A DNA stretch of 64,000 nt from Lepidurus packardi (taxonomy: Eukaryota > Arthropoda > Branchiopoda > Notostraca > Triopsidae). Positions 25,001 through 37,800 of this stretch are shown here, one piece after another. Location of the stretch: contig JAKZAN010000005.1 of NCBI GenBank assembly GCA_023053545.1, forward strand, positions 4,464,001 through 4,528,000, written 5' to 3'. Position 1 is the first letter of the stretch. Each line of letters starts with the position of its first letter. The notes beneath the pieces are model-generated. The model was given only the letters and a program-made list of their open reading frames with translations, searched no databases and had not been told where the DNA came from. The position numbers and the translations under genes are program-made.

Positions 25001-26571
25001 CTTTGAGATGCCCTCGTTGGGGTAGTTGGCGGAACGGAAATGACAAGAATGGAATGGCTTAATTTATCCACTGACACTGCAGCTTCTTCGGCTTCACTTT
25101 CAGTAGTTCTTGTTGCTAGAGCAAAGGCTCTTTCCGCAACCACAGCAGCCCTCCTTCGCTCTAACTGGACTCCTCTATGCGGGTATCCAGCACTGCGATT
25201 GATATTTTCCATACTGGGGACACATTCAATTTGCACCGCATTCGGTCGGGGGTGACTTTAAACATGAGGCTTGCAAATCTTAAATTTCGAAGACTAAAAA
25301 AGTATGTTTCCCAGAACAACAACAAGGAAAAAGAAGAGCGAGGAACGCAATTCTTTTTTATTTCTCTGGCTTTTTCCCTCAATGGGTTCTCCTTTGAGGT
25401 GATTCTCCTGTGGTCAGCAATAAGGTCCCTGTGCCAAGGGCAAGCTTTCAGGTTAAAGTCAATGTCAACTGGCAACCCTAAATAAAAACAAGAGAAAAAG
25501 TAACTCTAATTAGTTTCAGATACTGTCTTATCTACTATACACTACATCAATTCGCATCATATTTCAAACTTTTCGGTGCTTGGCTTGCATTTCCTTTACT
25601 CTAAAATAAATCACGATATACCACATAAACACGGAAAAATACCCGCCGAGCAGACGATCGTCCTGAATGGCAAAAATCAATGACGTTGCAACTTGCAACT
25701 GGCCCGCCAACACATTCGACTCGTAGGAACCGTTTCACACTTTGCACATCGAACGGAGCATTCCAGTGTTTAGCCTTCTACCTTGGATTGCATTAAGAAA
25801 AAAAGGAGCTTAACTTCTCTTTTTGACAGCTCTTAATCCTATTGTTTCGTTCTCGTACATCACCCAGTTTGTACGCCCCCGAAAAAAAAACTTATGGGCG
25901 TTGTTTTCCGTTTTTAACAAATATTTTCGCAAAGGCTCGCTTGCTTTGCTGGCTCTGACTTTTTAATCAATACTACCAAGTTTTCCTTGCCTGTATTTCT
26001 TTTTTATTTTCGGGGTCCTCCAAGCTCAACGATGCTTTTCAGGAGTGCCGTGCCGTTTTCACTAGGAGACAGGTCCCTAAGAGCCCTGGCAAAGCTAAGA
26101 CATGATTTGAAGGGTCAACAATCGTAGTTGGGACGTCTCCATTTTTCCGATAAACTAGTCCCACGCAAGAAGGCCAAAAGTACGGCGAAAGTTGTTCAAG
26201 TTGTCCCCATTTTGTATGCACAAAACAAGGTCACGCGCAATTTTTTATCGCTTTTTACATGCACTGCTATGAGGGAACTACGTTAGGCCCATTATTCGAT
26301 CAAATGGTGTCGTGTGAGCGAATAATGTACCAGGTTCTACCATCTTTGCCATCTACCCTCCCTTCCTCCCCTTTACCACCCTGACACGTGTTACGACCTT
26401 CCCGACATTCTGGTGAGAGAGCCCACCTTGCTTGTCGTTGTCGCCCCTTGACCAGTTCTTCACACGACTTTTCTATTTAATGCCGGACAAGCTTACCTAT
26501 TATTGACTGCCACAAAGCTCTACGCAACACTTACTAAACGGAAATAATTATTACACATTTCACTCACTTAA

Positions 26572-26595
26572 ATCCTTATGGATTTCCATAAGGAT
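26572..26595. repeat. Perfect 11-bp palindrome with 2-nt centre
   Basis: ATCCTTATGGA (26572-26582) and TCCATAAGGAT (26585-26595) are exact reverse complements separated by TT. It may be a dimeric transcription-factor site or a small hairpin; nothing else supports a role. Confidence 0.6.
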
Positions 26596-27101
26596 AAAAT
26601 TCTAGATAATTTTCTACATAACAACACATGTAATCAAATCTGTGGCTATTACAAAACACTTACGGGTTATTCGTGGTTTTATTAGCTGAATTACGCGCAC
26701 AGCGGCCACTGACGACAGACAAACATGCAACTACGGAAAACGCGTTAGCTTCATTGACTTAATTAACGAACTGTGCTGTCTCCAATCACATATGTTTTTT
26801 GGAGTTTTTTTTTTGGCTGCTCGCTAAGTGCAAACGACCCAGGAAATCTAGTACACGTTCCAACCACGTTTTTCGATAACCTGGTCGCTCGACTTACGGA
26901 CAACTGAAGCGCCTTGGGCGATGCCCCCCCTTTTCTCACTCTTCGCAAGCCCTCCGGAAGCCACGCCTACGCAGTAGAAGGCGGAGTCCTGTCGTTCGAA
27001 GTTGTCGTCTAGCCGGTACCATATGTAGGTACCACGTTACGTTACTATGACTACCCGCAAACCAAACTCGGGCATCGTCCGCTTAACGAGACAAAAGTAA
27101 A

Positions 27102-27439
<338 letters not shown>

Positions 27440-30400
27440 AATACATGGGAAAAAATAACGACCCGGAAGGACTAACAATAAGCAATACAAAATACAGCTT
27501 TTAAATGTGGCTAACACCAGCCTAATTCTTCACTTGACGCACATCCGCGCAGTACGTAGATAAAAATAGGCTATATGTCCAAGTAGCATTATTGGTCTTT
27601 CTTAGATGTATAACGACAGCAGTTGGCAAGTTTAAGAACGAGTACAGGATGCGACCTGCAGTCCGGGATACAAAAGCCCCTTCTTGTGCTATCGTAGTGA
27701 GACATTGCACAACAAACATATGTCTGACGAATATAATAGACAACAATTAAATGTCTTTTGTAACACAATCCGAGATTTCGAAGGCGGAACACTTGGGTTA
27801 TGACACTGTTCTCCGTCTTTAGAAAAAAACAGACTTTTTCAAGCCACCTGCAATCGGCAAACACAGCACATCTCCAAGCACCGTGAACAAAACAGAGCTA
27901 TTAAGAAAGTTGACGTAAAAATACAGTAATGTTTATATCCCCTACGCGAAGAGTACCGGGCTACGTCATTACATCCATCGAGGAAGACAATTCATTACAA
28001 AAAGTGTATACCTTTTAGTGACGTTTTCCCTTTAATAATCACTCAGAACCGGAAACACTTCGCATTAATTGCGTAATGAACTAACTGATTGTAGAAGTAC
28101 TTCGTACAGTAAACGAAACAATGTCATCAGTTGCCTGCGCACTTCAGGCACACCACCAATTAAAATAAAAAATACCGAATATGTATGGCTTTTCTTGTTG
28201 CCTAGTCAACGAAAGCTCGCACTAGAATCCCTCCAAAACAAAGGCAAGTTTTGGTTTGATTCCCTTAACCGTCGACCTGTGCTATCTACGTTATCTGTGG
28301 ACACTTACACACCGAAAAGAAACTAGCACCACTATCAGTGGACAAACCTTATGACGCTTTCTGCCTCTTTCAGTATGCAATATATGCACTCGAGAAACCT
28401 TCCAAAAGCTCAAGAGACTTTGTATCGTTCCCGTATCGCTTTGAACAATGGAAAATAAAACAAAAAGCACTGCCAAGAATCCAAGAAGGGGAAGTTGGAC
28501 GTTCAGATTACCAGGAAAAGCCGAGACAAAGCAAATTGCGGATATTGACATGCTTTCTTATGGGGGAAAACTCCTTAAGTTAAGCAAGAGAAGGAAATAC
28601 GGTTTTCCTTCCTTCCTGTTCACACTTTCGGGTGAACTCCGATTACTTTACAATCGCGCGACACTGATAAAATAAGGGATTTGTAAACCTTCGATGGTGC
28701 GTTTATGTCACCTACCTCATCTAATGACACGAACTTGAACCCGACGTGGCGTTTAGTTTTTACTCTACGGTTTTCTAGCTTTTTTAAAACATTTATCATT
28801 GCATATGACGTAAGTTTACGACATCGCTTAGGCGGAGAAGCCAGATTTCCTAAGACGATTAAAATGATTCAATGCAGTTTAGACGGCGTACGAAACACAC
28901 TCGGTTTCCAAAACGCTACTAATCCTTTCTTCAGCCTTTTATTACATACAGAGATGTACAGAGAAGTAAAAGAGTAATGCCTGCTTTGAACTAGTTTATT
29001 TTATTGCATTTTATTGTTATGTCTGTGACCTTAAAATTAAAGGACCCAGCGTTATAAATAACACACCCCGGAAATTCACCTTACAGACTTAACGATAATA
29101 GATCAATTGACACCACTATTCAGCAGCTTCTTTTTTCTGAAAAAAGCCCACTAATTTAAATTATCTCCTCTAAAATGGAAGCGTGTTCCCACTGCCAGAT
29201 ATTCCATTAATTTCCCATTACCACATATCCACCATCGAAATTTTCCAGATTAGTTTCTGGTTTTGTTTACCCATAGTCGGCTTTCATGATGAAAACGAAA
29301 AAAGGGGCGACGAGTAGTGACTTTTTCTGTCCAAACTTCTTTTCACAATAGAACTCTGAAAAACAGGCGGATACTCAGGGCAAGACTCAGGGTATAGAAC
29401 ACTGCTTTATGTAGTTATGGAAACTTGGTAACGACCTGTAAGGTAATAATAAAAAAGTTTTGGAAAGGAACAAGGCATACTATACATGAAACGCTAGATA
29501 ACGTGGAAAAAAACGCTTACGAACTTTTGGAAGCCCTCATTTCTCATTAAAAAGCAGGATTCAAATAGTAAAGCCATGCGTTTTCAAAAGTTCGGGTACC
29601 TCTCGTCCCAAAGGTTTGTTCAGGTTAAACTACGACCCCACAGAGCCGTTACGTATTTTTTTAACCACAATCTACAGAACCACACGAGAAACTACCCCGG
29701 ATATCCTACAAGAAAAAAGGAAGAAAATCCTGGTTTCCCGCCGTCTTTTCATCAATTGACTCAAGGAATTGTAGAGGCAGAATCCAAGCCAAAAAATCTC
29801 TCCAAATCAAGGAAGAAAAATTATTCGCATCTCGCTCATGGGTTCAAAGCATTTACTGAGGACTTCATTTTACATCCGTTACGTGTCCTCACATACCGGG
29901 AAGATTTCGGTAAGGTGTAAATATGTTATGTTAACCGGCAAGAATCACTCTTGCTCCCCGCGTTTTGGCTCGCCGACAAGAATGCGCAAGCCATGGCAAT
30001 TGAGTACCCGAGAACCCGATGAGCCTGTTTCCAAACGAGTAGAAGTGACTCACTGAACATCCAGCAAGATCCAGGACACGGAATGAACAATTTTTTTTAC
30101 CTTGCTAGAAAAGCTGGTTTCGTCACCAAAATCGAGGACATGCGTAATCACGACCGAACTGGGAGGGATAACATGGAAATCTATTTGCTCTCACTGATAA
30201 GGAAGCTACGCAAGTCTTAATCTTTGTGAGAAGTACGACTCGATACGCTTTAGCCAAGCTTTGCGATAAGAATGACCGTTAAAAAGGTCCACTTTCAATT
30301 CCTAGCGAGTCAGCTCTTTTTAACTTTCCGGAGAACGTATCTTTTCTGATGAACACAATCGCGTATAGTATAACCGTTCCACATTCAGGGTCGGTGAAAG

Positions 30401-32545
30401 CTTAACCCGATGTAACTAACAGAATGACCACAACAAACTGTTACCTAGCCGCTATCCAATCATTGTCATGTTTTTGCGGGAATTAAGGGTGGCTTGAATA
30501 TAACGCTTGCTGGTTAGCGGGGAAAACCCTCAAAAGCAGAAATCGAAGTTGCAGGGCCCTCTCCCGTTCGTTAGCACACGTTTCTCTCGGCGGCAGACTC
30601 GCTGCTTGAAATAACATCCAAATCAATACAGAATATCGCTCAGTAGGCTCGAAGGCCATGTCATAAATTAGAGATTGATGGGATCGATTACCTCACATAT
30701 GATACATCCACAAATCCGTAAACGACATGAAGTAATAATGAAGTAATAATTATTTTGTCGGGGAGAGGCATTGCCTTTGTTGCAGTACGCTTACAATCTT
30801 ATAGCTTCCAATTATTGTTACTATAAGTAATGTCGAATGCTTGGAATAAAGCAAGGCAATACAGAATGATGCCCTGTAACCGAACGCTTCCGTTTCCTTG
30901 ACTGAGACGAAATTGAGACATCTATCATCTGCGTCCACATTTTGTTTCTTTGGTAAGCACACTCCACAATTTTGCTAACCACAACTCAACAATAAAAACT
31001 ACTCTGACATGCAACACCATTATTTTTTCTAATTGATCGAGTTCAAGAAAGAAAAAAATATAATCTCGTTTGAGATCCTTTCTTGAAAACGTGAAAAGCT
31101 TCCAACTTAAGTTCCGCACGCGGATTTTTCTTAAAAAAGATGCGGCCCGAAAAAAACAGGAGCAGGTGGACCCCATATTGCTGACAATGAGAATCTTCGT
31201 AGGGGAGATCTTCCTAACCGACTTTTCCCAGCGGGGGGTTGTCTAGTCCCTAGTTTTTAAGATGCTTAACCGCCCAAGTCAGCCGAGTGAAACTAAAAAC
31301 CATACACTTTTCTGCAATGGATGTACTAACGAGAAGAAAGCGGAAGTTATAATTTTTAAAAAAGTAACAACCTGGGGAATGCGTTTGATTTTTGGCTTCC
31401 AGCCTGCTCTAGTTTTGCCAAACACCGCCCCACCTTATTCAAGGGCTTTATTTAGATTTACTGAGCTTACTTTTGACACACTGTCAAGATCAGATTGTCG
31501 AGCTATGGTTAAAAGCTATGCAAAAACGAACAAGGGTACGTTTGGCACAAGCTTTAATAGACTGACGTATATGCGGTTCCTGTTTGTAATGGGGTCGAGG
31601 TGCGAGATTCTAACCATTTTCCTAAGCCGGTTCAAGGGAGGGAAATTTAGTCCAAGGAAGGGAAAGATTATCTTAATTAAAAAAATAGTGGAGCTAAGCT
31701 GATCAATGGAATGCTAAGCAGTTTTAGAACGATGAATCATGTACGGCTTTCTAAGGTCATATGGGACTGTGTTGAAGATAGCGTAATCAACATGCTAGAA
31801 TTCTTGACCTATGATTCAGCTTCCACCAACGCTCTGACATTTGAGATAGTGACAACTCAATATGAATCGTGAAACATAACAAACTGAACATGAAGAAAGC
31901 ACAGGAGAAACTTTTCCACGTGACTGATAGCACGATAAGAATTAACGTAATTAAGATATCGGCTTAAAAGAGAAGGGGCGTCTTATAGATCGCAAGTAAA
32001 CTTGCAAGATTCTGGTAACACAATACGTACTTGAAAGTCAACTTTCAATAAGAGGTAACATAACCCATGCTCGAAAAACCTCGAAAAGCCGGCAAACAAG
32101 ACACCTAACAAAAACAAGCAAACGAAACGCCATACTGCGCGCCAAGTAAAGTATAGGTACTAAACCGCTTGCTATAAGTAAGAATAGGTTAAGGAAATTG
32201 AAATACCTGAGTTTGGATGCATCAGTAATAAGCTGTATGGTAAATAAACAAATCTGAGTGTAGCACCAAGAAGCACAAATTTCTTTATCAGGCATAGTTG
32301 CTAGTCTGCATCTAGTAAAATCCTCAAGCCGCATCAAAAGTTAGGGCGTTTAGCGTCATGGTAACCGTCAAACCCACCCGACACCCCTTAGGGTACTAAT
32401 CAGGGTTTTTGTAGAGGAATATATGCCACTTCATCCTTTTAGTGCCATCTAGCGAGCAACTTTCTTAGTTTCCCTGTCAACAATTCGCATTTAAAACAGA
32501 AACAGCAAGCCGTTTAATTATTTTCCCGTCGCTTTTTCTGCAAAA

Positions 32546-33951
32546 ATGGTAAGTTTGTATTATACGATTCCATTTAAACCTATTTTCGTTCTAATAGTTG
32601 CCGCTTTCGTTGCTGAGGACAGCCCAGAATCACCCCATGGTATGTTTGAAGTTCTGACGCTTCTATTTTCTACTTACTCAACTTCTGGTTATTTTCTTAA
32701 CATTTATGATTTGTACTAATTTCTTTAAAATTGAATGCCTTAATATTATAGTTAGTGGAGTTAAAAAATGGTGAGACCTATAACGGGCATTTGGTCAGCT
32801 GCGACAACTGGATGAATATTAATTTAAGAGAAGTTATTTGCACCTCTAAGGTATGGGCTCTAATTATTGTATTCCATTTAGCGATCTTCACCGAGGTATT
32901 ACTAAATAGGATGGTGACAAGTTTTGGAAAATGCCTGAATGCTACATTAGGGGTTCAACCATCAAGTACTTGCGTATCCCAGATGAAGTCATAGACATGG
33001 TGAAAGAAGAAGTTTCCGCCAAAAGTCGTGGCAGATCAGATAGAGGCCGTGGAGGTCAGCGGGGCCGTGGCGGAGCGCGAGGTTTGTGCCTTTTCTTCAT
33101 GGATTGATTACTTCTTAGAGTTACAAGATTGACAGCACTTTGCTATCAGAACTCACTCAGCTTGTCGCCTTGATCTCTGTTTGTAGCAGTCGCTTAAAAG
33201 GATTTTGTAACATGAGAGCTGTCTTGCTTTTCAAAAGGAGTTTCTGTGATTTCCAGGGGCACCTACAACAAGAGTTTACTTCGCTTTTGTTTTGGTATCT
33301 TTCGAAGTAGACTAAGTCTGGGTGCCACAACTTTCTATGTGGTCTTTAAACCCAGGAGCCATAAAGTTCAAAAGTCAAGAGCGTTGTCTTGCCACACGCA
33401 GTGACGCATGCTACATTTTCTCAAGTGCAATCTTTTGCAGTATGCATCATCACTTTTAGACTTCTCATTCACATTCCATAAGTGCCTTTAGGCGACTTAC
33501 ACTACAAAATCGAAACTAGCTTACTCGGAAACCTTTTCACTAAGAGTTTTTTCTTCTCCCTTTTTCTTCTAGCAAAAAAATACTTAAAAGAAAACGCAAT
33601 ATAGAGAAACGGCGAGATTCCTAAACTGGCAAATAGGGTTATAAATTTAGAAAGAGCTGCTTGTAAAAGTCCGACAACTCTGTTTTTTTTTACCTGGGCA
33701 AGGCTAGAAAGGTAGACTATTCAAAGAACCGCTTTTCTAAAAGCGGGTATTCTTTGCTTGGCCCGAGCGACGCGCTTTGTTCCTTTCTGTAGGTTTAGTT
33801 AAAAATCCTTGCCAAAATAATGTTCTTTTTTTTTCGACTAATGGTCTTCACTTAATTAGGAGCGTTTGGAATGCGCGGAGGCGGAGGTGGACGTGGCGGA
33901 GCTGCCAGCGGAAGTGGCCGAGGTGGAGGAAACAAACCGAGAGGCAAATGA
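32546..33951 (+). CDS. LSM4: U6 snRNA-associated Sm-like protein LSm4
   Basis: Subunit of the LSm2-8 ring on U6 snRNA (splicing) and LSm1-7 (mRNA decay). Five exons, 32546-32548, 32598-32639, 32752-32850, 32910-33081 and 33860-33951, encode 135 residues (human 139). The first coding exon is only the ATG, immediately followed by a GTAAGT donor; the second exon then starts [14 protein letters not shown] exactly as in LSm4. Sm1 ([19 protein letters not shown]) and Sm2 ([17 protein letters not shown]) are complete. The C-terminal tail is RG-rich, the known arginine-methylation and aggregation-prone tail. Intron 4 (33082-33859) is much longer than the others and holds two structured elements. Identification is certain. 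Confidence 0.97.
33258..33332 (+). ncRNA. H/ACA-like 3' hairpin in LSM4 intron 4
   Basis: The lower stem GGCACC (33258-33263) pairs with GGTGCC (33321-33326). A 9/7-nt internal loop then leads to an 11-bp upper stem, 33273-33283 with 33303-33313 (one G-T pair). The lower stem is followed directly by ACA at 33327-33329, and the upper stem ends 13 nt before it; an H/ACA pseudouridylation pocket normally lies 14-16 nt from the box. I could not find a convincing 5' hairpin and H box (ACATGA at 33210 is a weak option), so this may be half a snoRNA or chance. Confidence 0.4.
33722..33756. repeat. Near-perfect hairpin in LSM4 intron 4
   Basis: CAAAGAACCGCTTTT (33722-33736), a 2-nt loop, then AAAAGCGG, a 3-nt bulge and TTCTTTG (to 33756): 15 base pairs, all Watson-Crick. 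It lies about 100 nt before the last LSM4 exon. Function unknown. Confidence 0.7.
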
Positions 33952-34041
33952 AACTATTCAACTACTCGAGACTTATGTATGTTTGATCAAGTACATTTTT
34001 TGTTACGTACCCAAAGCCAAAAGTTTTTTCGTTTTTCACAA

Positions 34042-34047
34042 AATAAA
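34042..34047 (+). terminator. Poly(A) signal candidate of LSM4
   Basis: AATAAA 91 nt after the LSM4 stop, followed by an A-run and a T/G-containing tract, the expected arrangement. Confidence 0.6.
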
Positions 34048-34612
34048 ATTTAAAAAAAAATAAGGAAAGAATGTTGGGAAGCAGATTTTATTTTTTGCTT
34101 CTCTCCAATTCTGTGAGCTGTCGGTGTTCTAATTTACATAATGGAGGCAGCTTAATGGCATGGTTTCAGGTAATGAGGTTGGCCAGGGAGTAGTAGAAGG
34201 TTTTTTTTCGCGTTCATCTGCAACGTGTGAAACGTCATTTCAACTTCGGAAGAGCCGACGACATAAGCGAGTGGTCCAGGAATTTATGCGAAAGTGTAAC
34301 TGCACAAGACTTTTTTTTATGACCGAGAAACACATTCCAGAACATTGTGCTGGCATGTCAAACAAATCAAGAGAGACGAGTTATAATTAAGGGTTCGGAT
34401 TGCTGGGTAGGGAAAGAACTTGTATGGTCAATGCAATGTAACTAGCAATGTTGCTGTTGCTCCCGGGTGCTGGCGCTGTTCCAAGGTGGTAGAATGATTG
34501 CCGTGTACGTAAATAATGTTGTTGGGGCCAACGGCAAGCGTTTCAGAGTTTGACCTTTATGTTTTTAGCAGACATTACTTGAGGAAGCAATTTACACGGC
34601 ACGCAATTGCTC

Positions 34613-34620
34613 TATAAAAG
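34613..34620 (+). promoter_or_regulatory. TATA box candidate
   Basis: TATAAAAG, a full TATA consensus, followed by about 60 nt of GC-rich sequence. The start would be near 34643, about 250 nt before the tentative TIKI ATG. No other gene start lies nearby. Context only. Confidence 0.35.
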
Positions 34621-34896
34621 CGAGTTGAAAGCGCGGGCCTTTTCGGCTTCGACTTCGACGGCGCACCCCTCCTCTTCGCATTCAGCTGGAGCTTTTCGCC
34701 TTGACTTTCAGCGCCATGCCATGGACCGACCAAAAGAAAAGCAAAACCAGTCTCTGTTGGGCTGTGAAAGGTGACGAAGGCGAGTAAACAATGCTCCGTG
34801 ACCCGTGACTATAACAACAATGTGGATTGAACGTTTATTTCTGGGTGGCCATAACACAACAGCCACAGTTAGTTACTTGATTCCATTAGCTTCTTA

Positions 34897-37800
34897 ATGG
34901 CTATGTTTCCTCTCATTCTACGTTTTGGCAATGAAAAACATGACAATTGGTTTAATCCTCTGGAGAAGAAGTGTAGTTTGGTGGATATTCTCCCTCGTCT
35001 TGGTATAATCCCGTTTTTTTGCCGTGTACTTGTAAGCTTTCAAATAAATGCTAACGGCTATTTCTGTAGCTTTGTAGGTTTACTAGAATTGATGCCAAGA
35101 AGCATGCCAAGCAGCCAGATGCTTGCGACAAGCCTGAGGTGAGCTGTATGAGAGCGTATATTTTCTGTTAAACTCTCCTCTTGGTTTTGACGTAACTCCG
35201 TAAGCAGCAAGCAGGCCATGGCCATAAGCATATAGGACATACAGTGTTTCCTTTAAAAAGAAGCCATTTATGGGTTCCATAATCCCCTGTAACGTGTTTG
35301 CAAAGGAGCTAAAAAGGGGCGGACAAAATCAGGGAAACAACTTCCTCACTCTGCTGTGGGACAAAGTATTAATCCTATTACAGCTTTTCTCCAACTCAAC
35401 GCCCCTAGTACGTACTGCTTTCCTTGTTCTCAAAATTCTCTTCTTCTCCCCCTTCCCCCCTAATCACCCTAGCTTTCGTACTCCCACCCTCTTTACAGAA
35501 CCTTTTGTACGTGAGGGAGCCCACTAACCCTAATTTTTCAAGTTTCCCAAACCATTCATTGATGGGCTACCATCGTTCAACTATTTTCCCCTCATATCAT
35601 TTATCTTTTCCCTCCGTTGGTTTGTCTGAAAAGCTCGTCAGCGTTTTCTGATGACTTCATTAAGCGCTATGATGAAGAAATTTTTGGGAAATGTGTACCA
35701 TTGCGCTGCGCGAGTTGGGTTGAAAATTGTTCATGGGACAAAAGAAACGATTTAACATGGTACACAAGAGCGTCAGCTTCATTTCAGGAGGCACTTTTCG
35801 GCGTTTTTTGCTTGTTATTATCCAGTACATACTTTGCCTTGGCAAGGGCTCAACCATCCCTTCCAGCATCCCATTGTAGAACTTTTCTAACCTGCCATTT
35901 ATGATCGTTCTGGCAGTTCTATATAAGCAGTCGGCTCTTTTTACCTGCCTCAAGATGGTCAACTGAAAGAGTTCCTGCGTGGCCTCCAGCTTCTCGATGA
36001 AAGGAATAGCTTACAACAAGGGACGTCGAGGAGTTCGAGAACTCGCTTCCCCGTTTCCCTTCGCCTAAGAAAACAGAATAGACGAAAACCCGGTCTCGCT
36101 TTCTGACACAGGATAAGCACACATACACTCACACTTTCTCGATATCTGTTCTTGGTTATTTAAAAAGTCTTACCGTTGAGTTCTGTGTATACATACCCAC
36201 CAACCTCGTTACATATTCATGGAAATAAAAAGGGACAACTCCAGCTCGTAGCCGACAATGGCAACAAGACGATCACAAAGAAAGCCAAAGATAGAAGAAA
36301 AAAAAGTCCCCAAAGTAAAAAATGGCATGCGTGCAACATCAAAGAAAACATTCCTGGACCCTGTAAATGACATAGCTAAATCTTCTTCCGCCCCACGAAC
36401 CCGTGGCCCACCACGGGACGTCCATCGTCGAGAAGTTGTTTGCCATAAAGCTCTCCCCGACGAATGCAAACGTTAAATCTTGTACCTCCTCGGAGACCTC
36501 ATGGTGTCAAAGCCAAGGTTTACTCGTTCTAAAGCCCCAAGTTTGTTCAGTTGAACCTGAAGGAACTGGCACAAATGATCCAGTTCCGAGTCGATGAAAG
36601 CAAGTTTCCTGCATAGGAGAACGCAGGAAAAGCCGCTTTTTCATTAAGCTGCCTAGGTCAGATGTTGCGAAGGGTAGAAAAACTCATTACCTCGGTTCCA
36701 CGATCTTATAGCTTCGCCTCGAAAGATTTGTTTATATACCTGCGCAGTCATAAATAATCGGCTTGTTAGTCCGGAAACCCATTGGCATTGAATGTTAAGG
36801 TCTTTTTGGAATCTGGAATGCAGCTGGTCTGATTACAGCTTGCCGGATAATAACGATTTGTTGGTTTCTTTGTCTTTTGTTAATAGTATGAGCGGCCGAC
36901 CTCGTTTATGTGGAAAACACAGTCCGATCCGCCATCATTTTTCTTTGGCACTATTCACGTTCCGTATTCGCGAGTTTGGGATTTTGTGCCAGACAATCTG
37001 AAAAGGGCTTTCGAGGCGTCAGACTCGGTTTTCTTTGAGCTGGATTTAACGGACCCTTACACGATCGCTGCCCTTACTTCGTGCCAGCTTTTACCGGTAT
37101 TGTACACCAAAACACGTAGCTCGCACTGTTTATAATTTGCCAAGGGTTTGTTAATTTTTTTTTCTTAAGCATGGCCAAAGTATAGCGGATATTTTGCCAT
37201 CGGATCTTTACGGGCGTCTCAAGAGGCATTTGGAGTATGTGAAAGTTGTGATGCCCTCTTGGATGAGTGCCGATCAAAGAGGGAGAGGTATGTATGCAGA
37301 TTACCTCTTCAACGCTATTACGGGCAACTGGGAGCGGAAGCGACCCGTCTGGGTCATGTTAATGGTCAATTCCTTAACCGAAAGCGATGTTAAATCACGC
37401 GGTGTTCCAGTCTTGGATTTATATTTGGCCCAGGAAGCAGAAAGGCGCAATAAGCGAACCGGAGCAGTGGAACGAGTCGAAGAACAGTGCGTTCCTTTGA
37501 ATGGCCTCAATCTTACACAAGTACAAACAATATCTGTTCTTTTATTAAAGATGATGGTGGGTAGTAATAAAGTTAAAATTTAAGGTGATTTTTGTCTTGA
37601 ACCAAACGTTGCATCACCAAGAATCTTTGCGATCTGGTAATCAGCCCGCCCCTTTTACCACAGATGATCTCATCAAACATTACAATTGTGGGAATTTAGA
37701 TGCCGTTATGTTTAACCAAGATGCTGCTCAGGTATGGTGCCATTTTTTTTGCATTACTTCCAAATTTTTTATTGTGATTATTATTATGATGAATTTATTT

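Larger units (their letters stand above)
33952..34896. other. LSM4 3' end and spacer to TIKI
   Basis: Holds the LSM4 poly(A) signal and, from 34612, a GC-richer stretch behind a TATA box that could be the TIKI promoter. No further gene is recognised. Confidence 0.5.

Noticed and set aside
31262-31702. 146-codon plus-strand frame in the UGCG-LSM4 spacer
   Set aside because: No domain, no transposon motif, ordinary for AT-rich spacer when many frames are scanned.
36258-36476. Lys-rich 72-codon frame starting [11 protein letters not shown]
   Set aside because: Basic, histone-like look comes from an A-rich stretch; it lies inside a TIKI intron and has no family match I can name.
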